From the NCBI GenBank assembly GCA_035637315.1, contig DASPXK010000182.1, forward strand, positions 1 to 27,335: a DNA stretch of 27,335 bases. The letters are read 5' to 3'. Shown in pieces: positions 1 to 7,741 of this stretch. The notes beneath the pieces were generated by a model that searched no databases, had not been told where the DNA came from, and saw only the letters and a list, made by a program, of their open reading frames with translations. The translations under genes and the position numbers were made by a program. The stretch's first letter is position 1. Each line of letters starts with the position of its first letter. Source of the DNA: DASPXK01 sp035637315 (GTDB taxonomy: Bacteria; Chloroflexota; UBA6077; JACCZL01).

Positions 1-2
1 TG

Positions 3-218
3 GAGAACGAGTTCCACGTGCCGCGCCCGAGCCGCAACTTTGGCGGCCTGCTGGCCGATGGGCTGGTGGCCGATTGGCTCGAGGACGCGCTGCTGGACCG
101 GAAGCCGAAGGACCTGAACCGGGTCGTGTTCGTTCCTGACCGCAACGGCCAGGGCCCGTACAGCTGGCCGCTCTCAAGCGTTCGGGACGTGTACTTCTCG
201 CGGCGCCTGGAGCTCTGA
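3..218 (+). CDS. hypothetical protein, C-terminal part only
   Basis: The reading frame is open from the left edge of the window (in frame from base 3) and ends at a TGA at 216-218, so only the last 71 residues are visible. A GTG at 18 could be an internal start, but the frame continues upstream without a stop, which favours a truncated view of a longer gene. The visible part is soluble, mixed alpha/beta in character, with no membrane segment and no motif I recognise. No function is proposed. The stretch from 219 to 339 after it contains nothing I can identify. Confidence 0.5.
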   Translation, partial: ENEFHVPRPSRNFGGLLADGLVADWLEDALLDRKPKDLNRVVFVPDRNGQGPYSWPLSSVRDVYFSRRLEL

Positions 219-339
219 TCGCAGCGGCGAGCCATTCGGCGGAATGGAGGGGCTCGACGCCGGCGGCGCGCCGCTCCTAAGGGGCGATCATTGCGCCGGA
301 CAACAGGCGCGGTAGGCAGACGAGCCGACCGATTTTCGG

Positions 340-776
340 TCACTCTCGGTTGGCGAGCGTGTCATCGGCCATGAGAATCAGACAGGGTTCTTGAAGTCCG
401 ACCTTCGAGTCAGTAACCATCCGTGTCAAGCCGCCTATGGCAGCCAGGTCAGTCCGCCAATCGTACGTCAAGCCATCCGTTGTGAGTTGACGCTGGCCCA
501 GGTCGCCGGCACCGCATAGACATCTCCGTGACCACTGCCGTACGGACCGTCTTTCCCTACGCAGGCGAGCCACTGACTATCGGGAGACCACGCCGGGGCG
601 TGCCGCCGGCTTCCAGGGGGGCTTAAGACGACGAACTTCAGGTCCGTGCCATCACCCCTAACTGTCATGATTTCCCGCTCAGACTGGAAGGCAAGGCGTT
701 CTCCAGTCGGGGACCAAGCCGGTGCGTACGCCTCCATGCCCGCTGGTGAGACCGGCCGCCACCGCCCATTTGTCAA
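340..776 (-). pseudogene. TolB/WD40-like (PD40) beta-propeller remnant, 5'-truncated and frameshifted
   Basis: Reading leftward from about 776, the translation shows typical PD40 blades: an LTNG strand, then APAWSPTGERLAF, a strand with RGDGTDLKFV, a second APAWSPDSQWLACV and GDVYAVPA. At about 505-515 the frame must shift by one base to continue as GDLGQRQLTTDGLTYDW, the usual end of a blade (x-x-GxQRxLTxDG). The frame then runs to a stop at 340-342. Only about two blades remain, and no start codon, signal peptide or upstream blades exist. Family knowledge: PD40 repeats form TolB-like propellers, often periplasmic or in serine peptidases. The remnant stops about five bases from an oppositely oriented DUF1989 remnant. 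A sequencing error could explain the shift but not the missing N-terminus. Confidence 0.7.
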
Positions 777-781
777 ACCAG

Positions 782-1191
782 CACCTGATGACGATCGTCC
801 ATGACGGCTGGAGGGGCGGCCATCACGACCTCCAGAAGGGGACCTGCAGCGCCTCGCGGTTCCAGCTGGCCCGCCGCGAGGGCAAGATCCGCGACTACTA
901 CAAGCGCGACTGGGAGCCGCCGGACCACGGCTGCCGGGAGAACCTGTCCGGCGTATTAGCGCGCCGTACGGCATCGCCCCAGAGGATGTCCCGAGTCCGT
1001 TCAACCTGAACCAGCACATGGAGATCGACAGCGTCACGGGCAAGCTGGAGCACACGACCAAGCGTCCGGCGGCGGGCAGCTGCGTCGACCTCCGCGCTGA
1101 GCGCGATTTGCGGCTGGCCCTGAGCGTGTGCCCGGACCCGCCGCTCGGCGGCAAGGATGTAACGGTGGCGATTTTCGAGGGGGACGGGTGA
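782..1191 (+). pseudogene. DUF1989 (urea carboxylase-associated family) remnant, 5'-truncated and frameshifted
   Basis: Frame 2 from about 782 encodes LMTIVHDGWRGGHHDL, then a Cys, and reaches CRENLSGVLA. After a two-base excess at about 951-962 (GCGCG where GCG would keep frame), frame 1 continues with PYGIAPEDVPSPFNL, then VDLRAERDLRLALSVCPDP, and stops at 1189-1191. The order of motifs (HD..C, NCxxN, P-x-P-x-NLFM-like, VxLRAExDLxxALSxCP) is that of DUF1989 proteins, which accompany urea carboxylase or aminomethyl-transfer-like systems. The N-terminal third is absent and the usual NGGxxTP segment near the C-terminus is missing. No urea carboxylase or urea transporter genes are nearby, so the fragment is stranded. 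Family assignment is from remembered motif order. Confidence 0.65.
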
Positions 1192-1195
1192 TGCG

Positions 1196-1450
1196 GTGGC
1201 CGCGGCAGCGCCGGCCTCGCTATTGACAAGCTGCCGACGCCTACCGGCGGCAGCCTGGGGGACCAAGGTTCTGGTACTGGCTGATGGGCTGATCCATCGT
1301 GTGTCAGAGCTGCGGGAGCAGTTGGCTCAGCAGTTCGAGCTGAGCCAATCGGATCGGAAGGAGTTACATGAGCGACTCTCCGAGCCTGGCGAGGTGCTCG
1401 TCTTAGTGGCGATGACTGGCATCATGGCCCGGCGATTGTCCCATGGTTGA
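1196..1450 (+). pseudogene. possible Mrr N-terminal (winged-helix) domain remnant
   Basis: An 84-residue frame contains VLADGLIHRVSELREQLAQQ followed by FELSQSDRKEL. This fits the start of the Mrr N-terminal wHTH domain (LLADGxxHxxxELxExLAxxFxLTxxERxEL), which precedes restriction endonuclease domains. After DRKEL the similarity ends: the expected glycine, RVGWAxxYLxxAGLL segment and nuclease domain are absent, and the frame stops at 1448-1450. It begins five bases after the DUF1989 remnant with no evident ribosome site. I read it as debris of a restriction-type gene. It could equally be a chance frame, hence the low confidence. Confidence 0.3.
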
Positions 1451-1489
1451 CGCTTCCGGACAGTCTCCACCCCGGGACCCCTAAACGGA

Positions 1490-3433
1490 TTAGATACGGT
1501 GCAGGTATGCGAGGAGTTCCAGTGCCTCCGCCGGGAGGGCTACGGCCTTGTCAGTCCAGAGCTGAAAGACGTGCCGCTCTAGAGAATCCGCGCTGTTTAG
1601 ACCGAGTGCGCGTGGTATGGAATTGAGGACTTGTTTGCCCAGGCACGTCTTCCAGAGGTCCGGCGACTCCCTCAGCTTCTCATACACATCGGCTGACCGG
1701 AGCAACGAGTTGATGAGTTTCGATTCTACCCCGGCTTCGAGCGGGCCGTACCGCGAGACAATGTCTCGCACCGCCCGCTCCTTGTCGTCCGCGACCGTAT
1801 CCCACTTCAGGCCGCCTGCCAGTTCGCGAACCAAAGGTGTCGGCTCTGGAAAGTCAGGATGTCGCATGGCCGTTCGCTGGACGATCCACAGTCCGGCGAA
1901 CCGATCAGATACGGTTTGCAAGATCCCCTGTGTCTCGTCTGGACTGCGACCGGCCCGGCGTAGCAACTCCCCGATTGCATCCGGATAGAGATAAAGGTTT
2001 TCGATTTCGTGACAGCCTAACACGTGCACTGAGGCCTGCGTCTGCAACTCAGCCATCTGCGGTGGCGTCCGGAAATCTCGGTCGATCACACCGCCAACTC
2101 GTACTTGTTCCTCGGTCTCCTGAGCGAGTGCTCGGACAGTTGCAAGTTTTCTGATGACTTCGGTGCAGCCGCCAGCCTCCAAAAACCGGTTCACGGTTGG
2201 CTCGCCACAAATTTGGTAGAACCGCTCCCGCTCCCTTGTCTGCCGCTCGCCCTCGACATAGACGAAGCGCAAGCGCGAGATGGAGAATGCGGGGGCGCCC
2301 ACAGCCGCGGAGAGAGCCGAGATCACCGGGCGGCTCCCCAGCGGCGATACACGTTGAACCGTGCGGCTGTCGCCAGCGCGCTCCATAACGAAGGTTGAAC
2401 TTGGTCCTGCCACTTCAACGGCCTCGAGTGAATGCGTCGCCAGCCAGACTTGTCCTTCCTGCACGCTATCTCTGAGCCAGGCAACCCATGTCCGGAGCAG
2501 GTCGGGATTTAAGTGCAACTCCGGCTCGTCCAAGAGCAGGAGCCCGCGACGCAGCTGAAACCGTTCGATCTGTCCGATCAGAAAGGCGATCTCCCGTTCG
2601 CCGCCGCTCAGTTTGGGGAAAGACAGTTGCGAGCCGGCCGTATCGAAGAGGATCGTGCGATTGGTGGTATCTGCGCCCACAAACCTCACGTGTGGAAGGA
2701 CTTGGAGCACCGCATCGCGGTAAGAGGAGAATGGATCTTCGAATTGTGGCTGGGGACCACCCGTCTCGCGCGCTCGTCTGATCTGCTGGACATACTCAGT
2801 GTCATGACTCACTTCCCGCCCTAGGAAGTACTTGATCCACTCCTCGTACATCGCACGCGTCGGCCGAAAGGCCCACTGCTTCGTGAGTTCAATTGACTCG
2901 TAGGGCTGGCTGAGTGCTTCCGCATATTGATACGGTTGAATCTGGAGAGGCGGGTATGCTCGGTCGGCGTCAAGGTAGAGATGCTGCGTCTCCTCTCGCT
3001 GCCTGAGTTGTTGGACTACCTGCTCAGCGAAACTTCGAGTTGGCTGTGGATCCGCTGCTCCGGCCGCTGTGACTTGCTGAACCGGGTCGCCGTCCGCCCC
3101 TCGCCGGCTTTCCAGACGGACTGTTCGGTCCCACTCACCAGCCGGCCCGACATGCTGGGTCCACAGTTCTGGACTTACTAGGGCGGCCTCGCTCTCCGTC
3201 AGTTGCAGGACGACGGTAAATGCGTGGAGTTCTTGGAAGGGATCACCACGTGGAATGTCCACCCCGCTCGATATCCCGAGCCTATGGGCTGCTGCAGCGA
3301 GGAGTTCCAGAATATTGCTCTTCCCGGTGCCATTCTCTCCAATCAAGCAAACAAGCGATGCGTCAGGCGGAACGGTCAGTCGGACGTCTCTGAAGTTCCG
3401 CCACTCATCGATTCGGAGTTCGAGAATCTTCAA
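1490..3433 (-). CDS. AAA/ABC-type ATPase fused to DUF4435 (TOPRIM-like) domain; PARIS/OLD-like defence candidate
   Basis: The 647-residue protein starts with a RecF/SMC-like ATPase: an RNF motif near residue 12, Walker A GENGTGKS at 32-39, signature LSGGERE at 275-281, Walker B LLLLDEPE at 298-305 and the H-loop ATHS at 332-335. The C-terminal half has VEGE at 393-396, DRDF at 451-454 and HEIENLYL at 475-482, the acidic and aromatic pattern of DUF4435, a TOPRIM-related nuclease fold. In PARIS antiphage systems an AAA_15 ATPase (AriA) partners a DUF4435 protein (AriB), and fused versions are known; OLD nucleases have a related layout. The start is TTG at 3433, chosen because AGGAGG lies six bases upstream. 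It is a single-gene unit among decayed genes and appears less GC-rich than its neighbours. Domain calls are firm; the defence role is inferred. Confidence 0.85.
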   Translation of the reverse strand: MKILELRIDEWRNFRDVRLTVPPDASLVCLIGENGTGKSNILELLAAAAHRLGISSGVDIPRGDPFQELHAFTVVLQLTESEAALVSPELWTQHVGPAGEWDRTVRLESRRGADGDPVQQVTAAGAADPQPTRSFAEQVVQQLRQREETQHLYLDADRAYPPLQIQPYQYAEALSQPYESIELTKQWAFRPTRAMYEEWIKYFLGREVSHDTEYVQQIRRARETGGPQPQFEDPFSSYRDAVLQVLPHVRFVGADTTNRTILFDTAGSQLSFPKLSGGEREIAFLIGQIERFQLRRGLLLLDEPELHLNPDLLRTWVAWLRDSVQEGQVWLATHSLEAVEVAGPSSTFVMERAGDSRTVQRVSPLGSRPVISALSAAVGAPAFSISRLRFVYVEGERQTRERERFYQICGEPTVNRFLEAGGCTEVIRKLATVRALAQETEEQVRVGGVIDRDFRTPPQMAELQTQASVHVLGCHEIENLYLYPDAIGELLRRAGRSPDETQGILQTVSDRFAGLWIVQRTAMRHPDFPEPTPLVRELAGGLKWDTVADDKERAVRDIVSRYGPLEAGVESKLINSLLRSADVYEKLRESPDLWKTCLGKQVLNSIPRALGLNSADSLERHVFQLWTDKAVALPAEALELLAYLHRI

Positions 3434-3474
3434 TAGATTCCTCCTGCCGGGTGCACGAGCGTGATCAAGGACAT

Positions 3475-3572
3475 CTGCGATTGCACGCGAATACGCCTAC
3501 CGCGCGATCGCCAACGAGTACTACTGCCCGCCGCCGAGTAGAAGCGGCCGGTTTGAGCCTCCTCCTGGATTC
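3475..3572 (+). pseudogene. DUF433 gene 3' fragment, paralogous to the intact DUF433 gene at 4449-4700
   Basis: Bases from about 3488 encode EYAYRAIANEYYCP, almost the same as EYAYRAIANEHYWP at the end of the intact DUF433 gene. Nucleotide similarity continues past the stop: 3540-3572 resembles 4683-4715, with single-base insertions that destroy the stop frame. Only the last quarter of the gene is present, and it begins within about 40 bases of the 5' end of the AAA-DUF4435 gene. The bases from here to 3662 show nothing else I recognise. Confidence 0.65.
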
Positions 3573-3662
3573 GAGTGCCAGGGGACCGACGTTGGCCGCG
3601 TTTGGGGGCCGCCGGTCAGGGTGTCCTCAATTACCTGCTCGGGGGCCCGTCTACCAGGCCCG

Positions 3663-4226
3663 TCATGGCTGGCCCGAGCTGAACAGGTCGCGTATGGGGA
3701 GCGTCCAGCCAGGGATCACGTCCTCCCCGTCGAGCACGTCGTCGCCGGTCAGGATGCGAACCGGCTGACCCGGCCGGTGGATCGCCACGGCGCGGCGCCG
3801 CGGGTTGACGACGAAGACCAGTCGGGCGCCCTGCTCTAGCCATTCGGCGACCTTCTCGTCGACCTCGGTATAGAGGTCGTGGGGGGAGATCACCTCAACG
3901 ACCAGATCCGGGGGGCCAGGCCAGTAGCCGCGCACCGGGCCAGCCGCCAGCAGCCGCTCACGGCGCACGAACGCCACGTCCGGCGCCCGCACCGTGTCGG
4001 GATTGGTCGTGAGCAGGAAGCCGGGCTCCCCAGTCACCACCTGGCCGAGTTGGTGCGTGCGCACGTAGTGCCCGAGCGAGGCATCGAATACACTCGTTGC
4101 TCCGCCATGCTCCCAACTTGTGGGTGGCATCGTCCGCAGCTCCCCCCGGACCAGCTCGTGGCCCAGGCCATCGTCCGGCAAGCGCAGGAGCTCCTCCGCC
4201 GTCATCAGCTTGCGCTCAACCGCCAT
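3663..4226 (-). CDS. Uma2 family endonuclease (DUF820)
   Basis: The protein has the Uma2 layout: MTAEELLRLPDDG near the N-terminus, HELVRGEL (the family's E-x-V/I-x-G-E/x), an HG in WEHGGATSVFD, APDVAFVRRERL and PDLVVEVISPHD, then a Lys in VDEKVAEWLEQGARLVFVVNPRRR. The D..EV.S..D..K pattern is the PD-(D/E)XK-like active site. The family is abundant in Cyanobacteria and Chloroflexota, and its physiological role is unsettled. The ATG at 4226 is preferred over the upstream in-frame GTG and ATG because homology starts at MAVERKL and GGGAG lies about seven bases before it. It is convergent with the DUF433 remnant and divergent from the DUF433 gene at 4449. Length (187 residues) is normal, and all key residues appear present. 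Confidence 0.9.
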   Translation of the reverse strand: MAVERKLMTAEELLRLPDDGLGHELVRGELRTMPPTSWEHGGATSVFDASLGHYVRTHQLGQVVTGEPGFLLTTNPDTVRAPDVAFVRRERLLAAGPVRGYWPGPPDLVVEVISPHDLYTEVDEKVAEWLEQGARLVFVVNPRRRAVAIHRPGQPVRILTGDDVLDGEDVIPGWTLPIRDLFSSGQP

Positions 4227-4448
4227 GGCCACGCTCCCGCTCGGGGCACGGGTCCCCCCGTTTGCCATCGTCTTTATTGTAGTGCCCGTGGCGCCGTGCG
4301 GACGGAAGTCGCCGGCGCCGTCGCGGCCCAGCAGGGTGACGGTCCGCTCGCGCAGCCAGGTCGTACGGGTGTAGCGCAGGCTGGCCAGGGGTTACGATTC
4401 TAGGGCGTGGAAGGCCCCGCGCAGCTACAGAACGGCGGGAGGTCGGCG

Positions 4449-4700
4449 ATGAGCCAGGATAAACTCCTCGAACGCATCACCTATAACCCTGAGAGCCTCG
4501 GTGGCAAGCCGATCATTCGAGGGCGTCGGCTCGCGGTCGAGCACGTCCTGGGCATGTTGGCGCAGGGCGAGTGTATCGAGACGCTGCTGGAGGGCTACCC
4601 CTGGCTGGAGCGCGAAGACATTCTGGCCTGTCTGGAATACGCTTACCGGGCGATTGCCAACGAGCACTACTGGCCGCTGCAGAGTGAAGCGGCCAGTTGA
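4449..4700 (+). CDS. DUF433 domain protein (antitoxin-type winged helix)
   Basis: The 83-residue protein begins MSQDKLLERITYNPESLGGK, then PIIRGRRLAVEHVLGMLAQG and LLEGYPWLEREDILACLEYA. These are the hallmark DUF433 elements: I-x-x-xP-x-x-xGGKPxIxGxRxxVxxxL and a YPxLxxxDIxAxLxYA helix. DUF433 proteins often act as antitoxin-like partners of a downstream PIN-type (DUF5615) toxin, but no such partner follows here. The ATG at 4449 is chosen over an upstream ATG at 4407 because GGGAGG lies just before it and the family starts here. A broken copy of its 3' end occurs at 3475-3572. It is therefore an orphan antitoxin-like gene. Confidence 0.88.
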   Translation: MSQDKLLERITYNPESLGGKPIIRGRRLAVEHVLGMLAQGECIETLLEGYPWLEREDILACLEYAYRAIANEHYWPLQSEAAS

Positions 4701-4773
4701 GGCTCCGCCTGGAGCTGCAACAGCCGGATGGGAGCGGCCCCAGGGCGGAGGCCCAGGGCCGTTCGTGCAGCCG

Positions 4774-5334
4774 ATGTTCGAGCCCCAGCAGACCATGGCG
4801 GGGTGGTCCTACTTCGAGCTGGAGCGCCCCGTGCCGCTCGAGTCCCTGAAGCTGGCGCTCGGCGGCAGCGACGAGACGCAGGTGGCCATCGCGTTCAGCG
4901 GGCCCGAGCAGGTGGTCGCGCCACGCAGCTTCGAGTACTTGCGCAGCACCGACGAAGTCCGCGGGCTGCTGTGGTCCGTCAGCGGCGGCACGCTTCGGCT
5001 CGACATCCCCGGCCAGCAGGCCAACCCGGGCCAGGAGTTCATCGTGCTGAAGATCCGGGCCACCAACCCGGCGCCGGCCGAGGTGCGCATGCGAAACGAG
5101 AGGCAGGTGCCCCAGCCCGGCACCGAATATCTTCGCGTCGAGGCGGACAACGGCGTGCTGCTCCAGCCCAGCGCCGAGCTCAATGCCCTGCCGACCGAGT
5201 TCCCTCCGCGCGCCGAGCAGGACTCGCTCTATGCCTGGCAGCTCCCGCGGGGCAGCAAGAACCCGAAATTGGTCATCCTGTCGCCGGACGGCAGCCAGGC
5301 GCGCCTGGAGCTGAGCCCGCTTCCACCCCCGTGA
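4774..5334 (+). CDS. DUF4352-like Ig-fold protein, probably lacking its original N-terminus
   Basis: The C-terminal 110 residues resemble DUF4352-type domains: GQEFIVLKIRATNPAPAEVR, then YLRVEADNGVLLQPSAELNA and a final SPDGSQARLEL. Such domains are normally exported lipoproteins with a signal peptide and a threonine/proline linker. Here no signal peptide exists: the frame runs back through a Pro/Gly-rich segment to a GTG at 4684 inside the DUF433 gene. Starts at 4774 (ATG), 4795 (ATG) or 4684 (GTG) are all possible and none has a good ribosome site. I chose 4774. The gene probably lost its 5' end when DUF433-linked DNA was joined here. Its 3' end faces the minus-strand gene at 5372, with a GC hairpin between them. 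Confidence 0.6.
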   Translation: MFEPQQTMAGWSYFELERPVPLESLKLALGGSDETQVAIAFSGPEQVVAPRSFEYLRSTDEVRGLLWSVSGGTLRLDIPGQQANPGQEFIVLKIRATNPAPAEVRMRNERQVPQPGTEYLRVEADNGVLLQPSAELNALPTEFPPRAEQDSLYAWQLPRGSKNPKLVILSPDGSQARLELSPLPPP

Positions 5335-5351
5335 GCGCCCGGCAGCCCGTT

Positions 5352-5368
5352 GCGGGCGAGACGCCCGC
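5352..5368. terminator. GC hairpin between convergent genes
   Basis: GCGGGCG-AGA-CGCCCGC forms a perfect 7-bp stem with a 3-base loop, placed between the stops of two convergent genes (5334 and 5372). There is no T-run on either side, so a bidirectional intrinsic terminator is not proven. The core GGGCGAGACGCCCGCGCC also looks like a dispersed repeat unit. Confidence 0.45.
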
Positions 5369-5371
5369 GCC

Positions 5372-5950
5372 CTAGGGTCGTCGCCAGGTGCGGTCCTTAA
5401 CGAGCACGAAGGTCCGGCCGGCGGCGTTCTGGAATACCAGGCCATTGTCGAAGGGCTGAGTCCTGGCGTCCAGGCCCTGCTCGTCGTTCGTGGCCCAGCC
5501 AATCGCCGCTCGAGCCCCGCCAAGGCGCTCCCGCCAGACCAGGCCAAAGCCACGGATCGGCTCGCGCAGCCACGGCTGTGGGGCGGCAAGCCCGGCTCGA
5601 TCGGCCTGGCCCTCGTAGAAGCGGTCGTCGAATCCCTGCCAGCTGCCGTCGGTGGAGAGCACGAATATGGCCCGCGAGTCCTCGCGCCAGAGCATCACGC
5701 CCCGCTCGAAGAACTGCTCAGCCGACCACGTCAAGGCGGGTGGCGCGGCAGCACAGCCGAGACCAAAGGACGCTTGAAACTGGGCCAGCTCCGGGGCCGC
5801 CTCGATGGCACAGATCGCGGCCGCGGGTGCCGCTGGCCACAAGCCGATGACGAGCACGAGTGCCGTGGTCGCCGCGGCCGTCAGCACTCGACCCAGCAGC
5901 GCGTTGGCCCACCAGGAGATCACAATCGCGGCCCCATGTCCACGAGGCAT
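5372..5950 (-). CDS. exported protein with LGFP-like repeats, function unknown
   Basis: From the ATG at 5950 the protein has a hydrophobic segment (residues about 19-45, ending PAAPAAA) typical of a signal peptide. Two similar units follow: WSAEQFFERGVMLWRED then IFVLSTDGSWQGFDD, and IGWATNDEQGLDARTQPFDN then GLVFQNAAGRTFVLVKD. The alternating W/F-ERG-M/L-W and YVL-DG-W pattern resembles the LGFP-like repeats seen in many exported Chloroflexota proteins, thought to fold on the cell surface. The longer frame upstream to 6160 is low-complexity and is not used; no clear ribosome site precedes 5950, so the start is uncertain. It is divergent from the ABC binding protein at 6185. The stop TAG at 5372-5374 directly abuts the GC hairpin repeat. 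Confidence 0.7.
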   Translation of the reverse strand: MPRGHGAAIVISWWANALLGRVLTAAATTALVLVIGLWPAAPAAAICAIEAAPELAQFQASFGLGCAAAPPALTWSAEQFFERGVMLWREDSRAIFVLSTDGSWQGFDDRFYEGQADRAGLAAPQPWLREPIRGFGLVWRERLGGARAAIGWATNDEQGLDARTQPFDNGLVFQNAAGRTFVLVKDRTWRRP

Positions 5951-6184
5951 CGACGGGGCCGGGCCGCCGGAGGTCCGCGGCCCGGTAGTAAAAACGAGCG
6001 GGAGGCGCGGCCGTTGCGGCTGGCGATGCCTCGAGGCCAACGGCGTCGTTGATGGCCGCTCGGCCGGCGCGAGCGTCACACTGGCGCTCGGGCATCGGGG
6101 TGAGCGGTAGCTTCCTGGTGCGGCCCCATCGTATGCTGTCGTCGAACTGCGCCGCCGCAAGTCAACGTCGACAGGAGGGCCGCC

Positions 6185-7609
6185 ATGCCTGTTCCGCCGC
6201 TCGCCCAGCCCGTGTCTCGACGCCTTTTCGTCAGCCGCACGATCGCGCTAGTTGCCGCCAGCGCGGCGTCGACGCTCCTGGCGGCGTGCGGCGGCGGGGC
6301 CGCTCCGCCGGCAGCCAAGCCGCCCGAGTCGAAGCCGGCTCCGGCCGCTGAGCCGACCAAGCCGGCCGCTCCGGCAGCCCAGCCAACGGCCGCCCAGGCT
6401 GCCCCGGCGCAAGGTAAGGCGGGCGGCAAGCTGGTGGTGGGAGCCTACTCCTACATCCCGGAGGGGATCCCGCTCGACGACATCGTCAAGCAGTACATGG
6501 ACAGCCACCCGGGCGTGCAGGTCGAGGTCCAGCTCATCGGCGTAGACCTGACCAGGGACGCGCCGGCCTTCGTGCAGCGGATGTCGGCCGAGGCCCAGCA
6601 GCGCCGCTCCGCCTACGATATCATCGCTGGGCCGACCACCTGGATCGAGCCAGCCTTGATGGCCCGCGTCCAGGCGATCGATCCGATCGAGCCATACGTT
6701 CCCAAGTCGCTCCTGGACGACCTTTACCCGCCGGTCCGCAAGGGCGCGACCTACACGGACGGGAAGCTGTACTCCATGCCCTGGTGGGCCGACGTGGTGG
6801 GCTTCATCTACCGCAAGTCGATGCTCAAAGAGAGCGTTGGGACCGACCAGCCGCCCGAGACCTGGGACCAGGTCCTGGACTACTCGGCCAAGATCAAGGC
6901 CAGGCTAGGAGACAAGGTCGCGGCTTACGGTGCAGACTGGCCACGCTCGCATCGCCTCTTCCTGCCGATCATGGCCGCCATGACCCAGAACTTCTACACG
7001 CCCGAGGGCCTCTGGAACATGGATGACGCCTCCGTCCCGGAGGCGCTCGAGCTAGTCAAGAAGCTGTACCCGTACATGCCGGCCAGCTCGGCCGAAGACC
7101 TGGGCAGCTCCAAAGCATTCCAGGCTGGCGGCGTAGCGATGGAGACCTACTGGCCGACCCAGCTCCTGCGGGCGATCCAGGCCAAGCAGCCAGAAGACGA
7201 CATGGCGATGACGGCCAATCCGAAGGCGAAGACGTCAGGCACGCTCTTCTGGAACGCCGATATCGTGATCCCCAAGTATTCCAACAACAAGGAAGAGGCC
7301 GGGCGCTTCATGAACGAGGCGCTGCTCTCCGAGCTCACCGTCGAGAAGAGCTATGCCAACTGGAAGGTGCTGCCATACAAATCGATCAACGAGCGGTTCT
7401 TACCGAAAATGCCGGGCTGGGCCAAACCGCTGATCAGCACGCTCGAGACAGGCAGCCCGATCCCGATGAACCCCTTCTGGCTGGGTTTCGAGCAGCCGAT
7501 CTTCAAGGAGGAAGTCGAGAAGATGATCCTCCAGGACCAGAGTACCAAGGATACCCAGACCAACATCGCCCAGCGGATCAAGCAGCAGTACAAGGAGTTT
7601 CAGGGGTAG
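6185..7609 (+). CDS. ABC transporter substrate-binding lipoprotein, family 1 (sugar type)
   Basis: The start is supported by AGGAGG six bases before the ATG. The N-terminus has SRRLFVSRTIALVAAS and a lipobox LLAAC with Cys35, so the protein is probably exported (a Tat-like twin arginine is visible) and lipid-anchored. A Pro/Ala-rich linker (residues about 40-78) leads to the mature domain, GGKLVVGAYSYIPEGIPLDD. The rest has family-1 features: YDIIAGPTTWIEP, GKLYSMPWWADVVGFIYRKS and a late NKEEAGRFMNEALL. Length (474) fits sugar or glycerol-phosphate binding proteins; the actual ligand cannot be read from sequence. It heads an operon with two permeases after a 178-base gap that contains a hairpin repeat. 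No ATPase gene follows, so a shared ATPase (MsmK/UgpC type) encoded elsewhere is inferred. Confidence 0.93.
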   Translation: MPVPPLAQPVSRRLFVSRTIALVAASAASTLLAACGGGAAPPAAKPPESKPAPAAEPTKPAAPAAQPTAAQAAPAQGKAGGKLVVGAYSYIPEGIPLDDIVKQYMDSHPGVQVEVQLIGVDLTRDAPAFVQRMSAEAQQRRSAYDIIAGPTTWIEPALMARVQAIDPIEPYVPKSLLDDLYPPVRKGATYTDGKLYSMPWWADVVGFIYRKSMLKESVGTDQPPETWDQVLDYSAKIKARLGDKVAAYGADWPRSHRLFLPIMAAMTQNFYTPEGLWNMDDASVPEALELVKKLYPYMPASSAEDLGSSKAFQAGGVAMETYWPTQLLRAIQAKQPEDDMAMTANPKAKTSGTLFWNADIVIPKYSNNKEEAGRFMNEALLSELTVEKSYANWKVLPYKSINERFLPKMPGWAKPLISTLETGSPIPMNPFWLGFEQPIFKEEVEKMILQDQSTKDTQTNIAQRIKQQYKEFQG

Positions 7610-7669
7610 CCGCCCGTGCCGCCGCGCGACTCGGCGCGACTCACCCTGGTGGCGTCGTGAGTCCCCACG

Positions 7670-7741
7670 GTCATCGTGACGAAGCGAAGGATCCGATCTG
7701 TTACGGCCGGGCTGCGGATTCTTCGCTTCGCTCAGAATGAC
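7670..7741. repeat. inverted repeat of the GTCATTCTGAGCGAAGCG type between binding protein and permease genes
   Basis: The right arm (7715-7741) on the opposite strand reads GTCATTCTGAGCGAAGCGAA then GAATCCG. The left arm (7670-7695) is a degenerate copy, GTCATCGTGACGAAGCGAAG then GATCCG. They can pair across a loop of about 19 bases. The same element occurs at 23216-23295. It lies 60 bases after the binding-protein stop and 46 bases before the first permease start. Confidence 0.85.

Noticed and set aside
4513..5589. A 358-codon open frame on the minus strand
   Set aside because: It crosses the DUF433 gene, the DUF4352-like gene and the end of the LGFP-like gene, with Arg/Ala-rich sequence and no motif.
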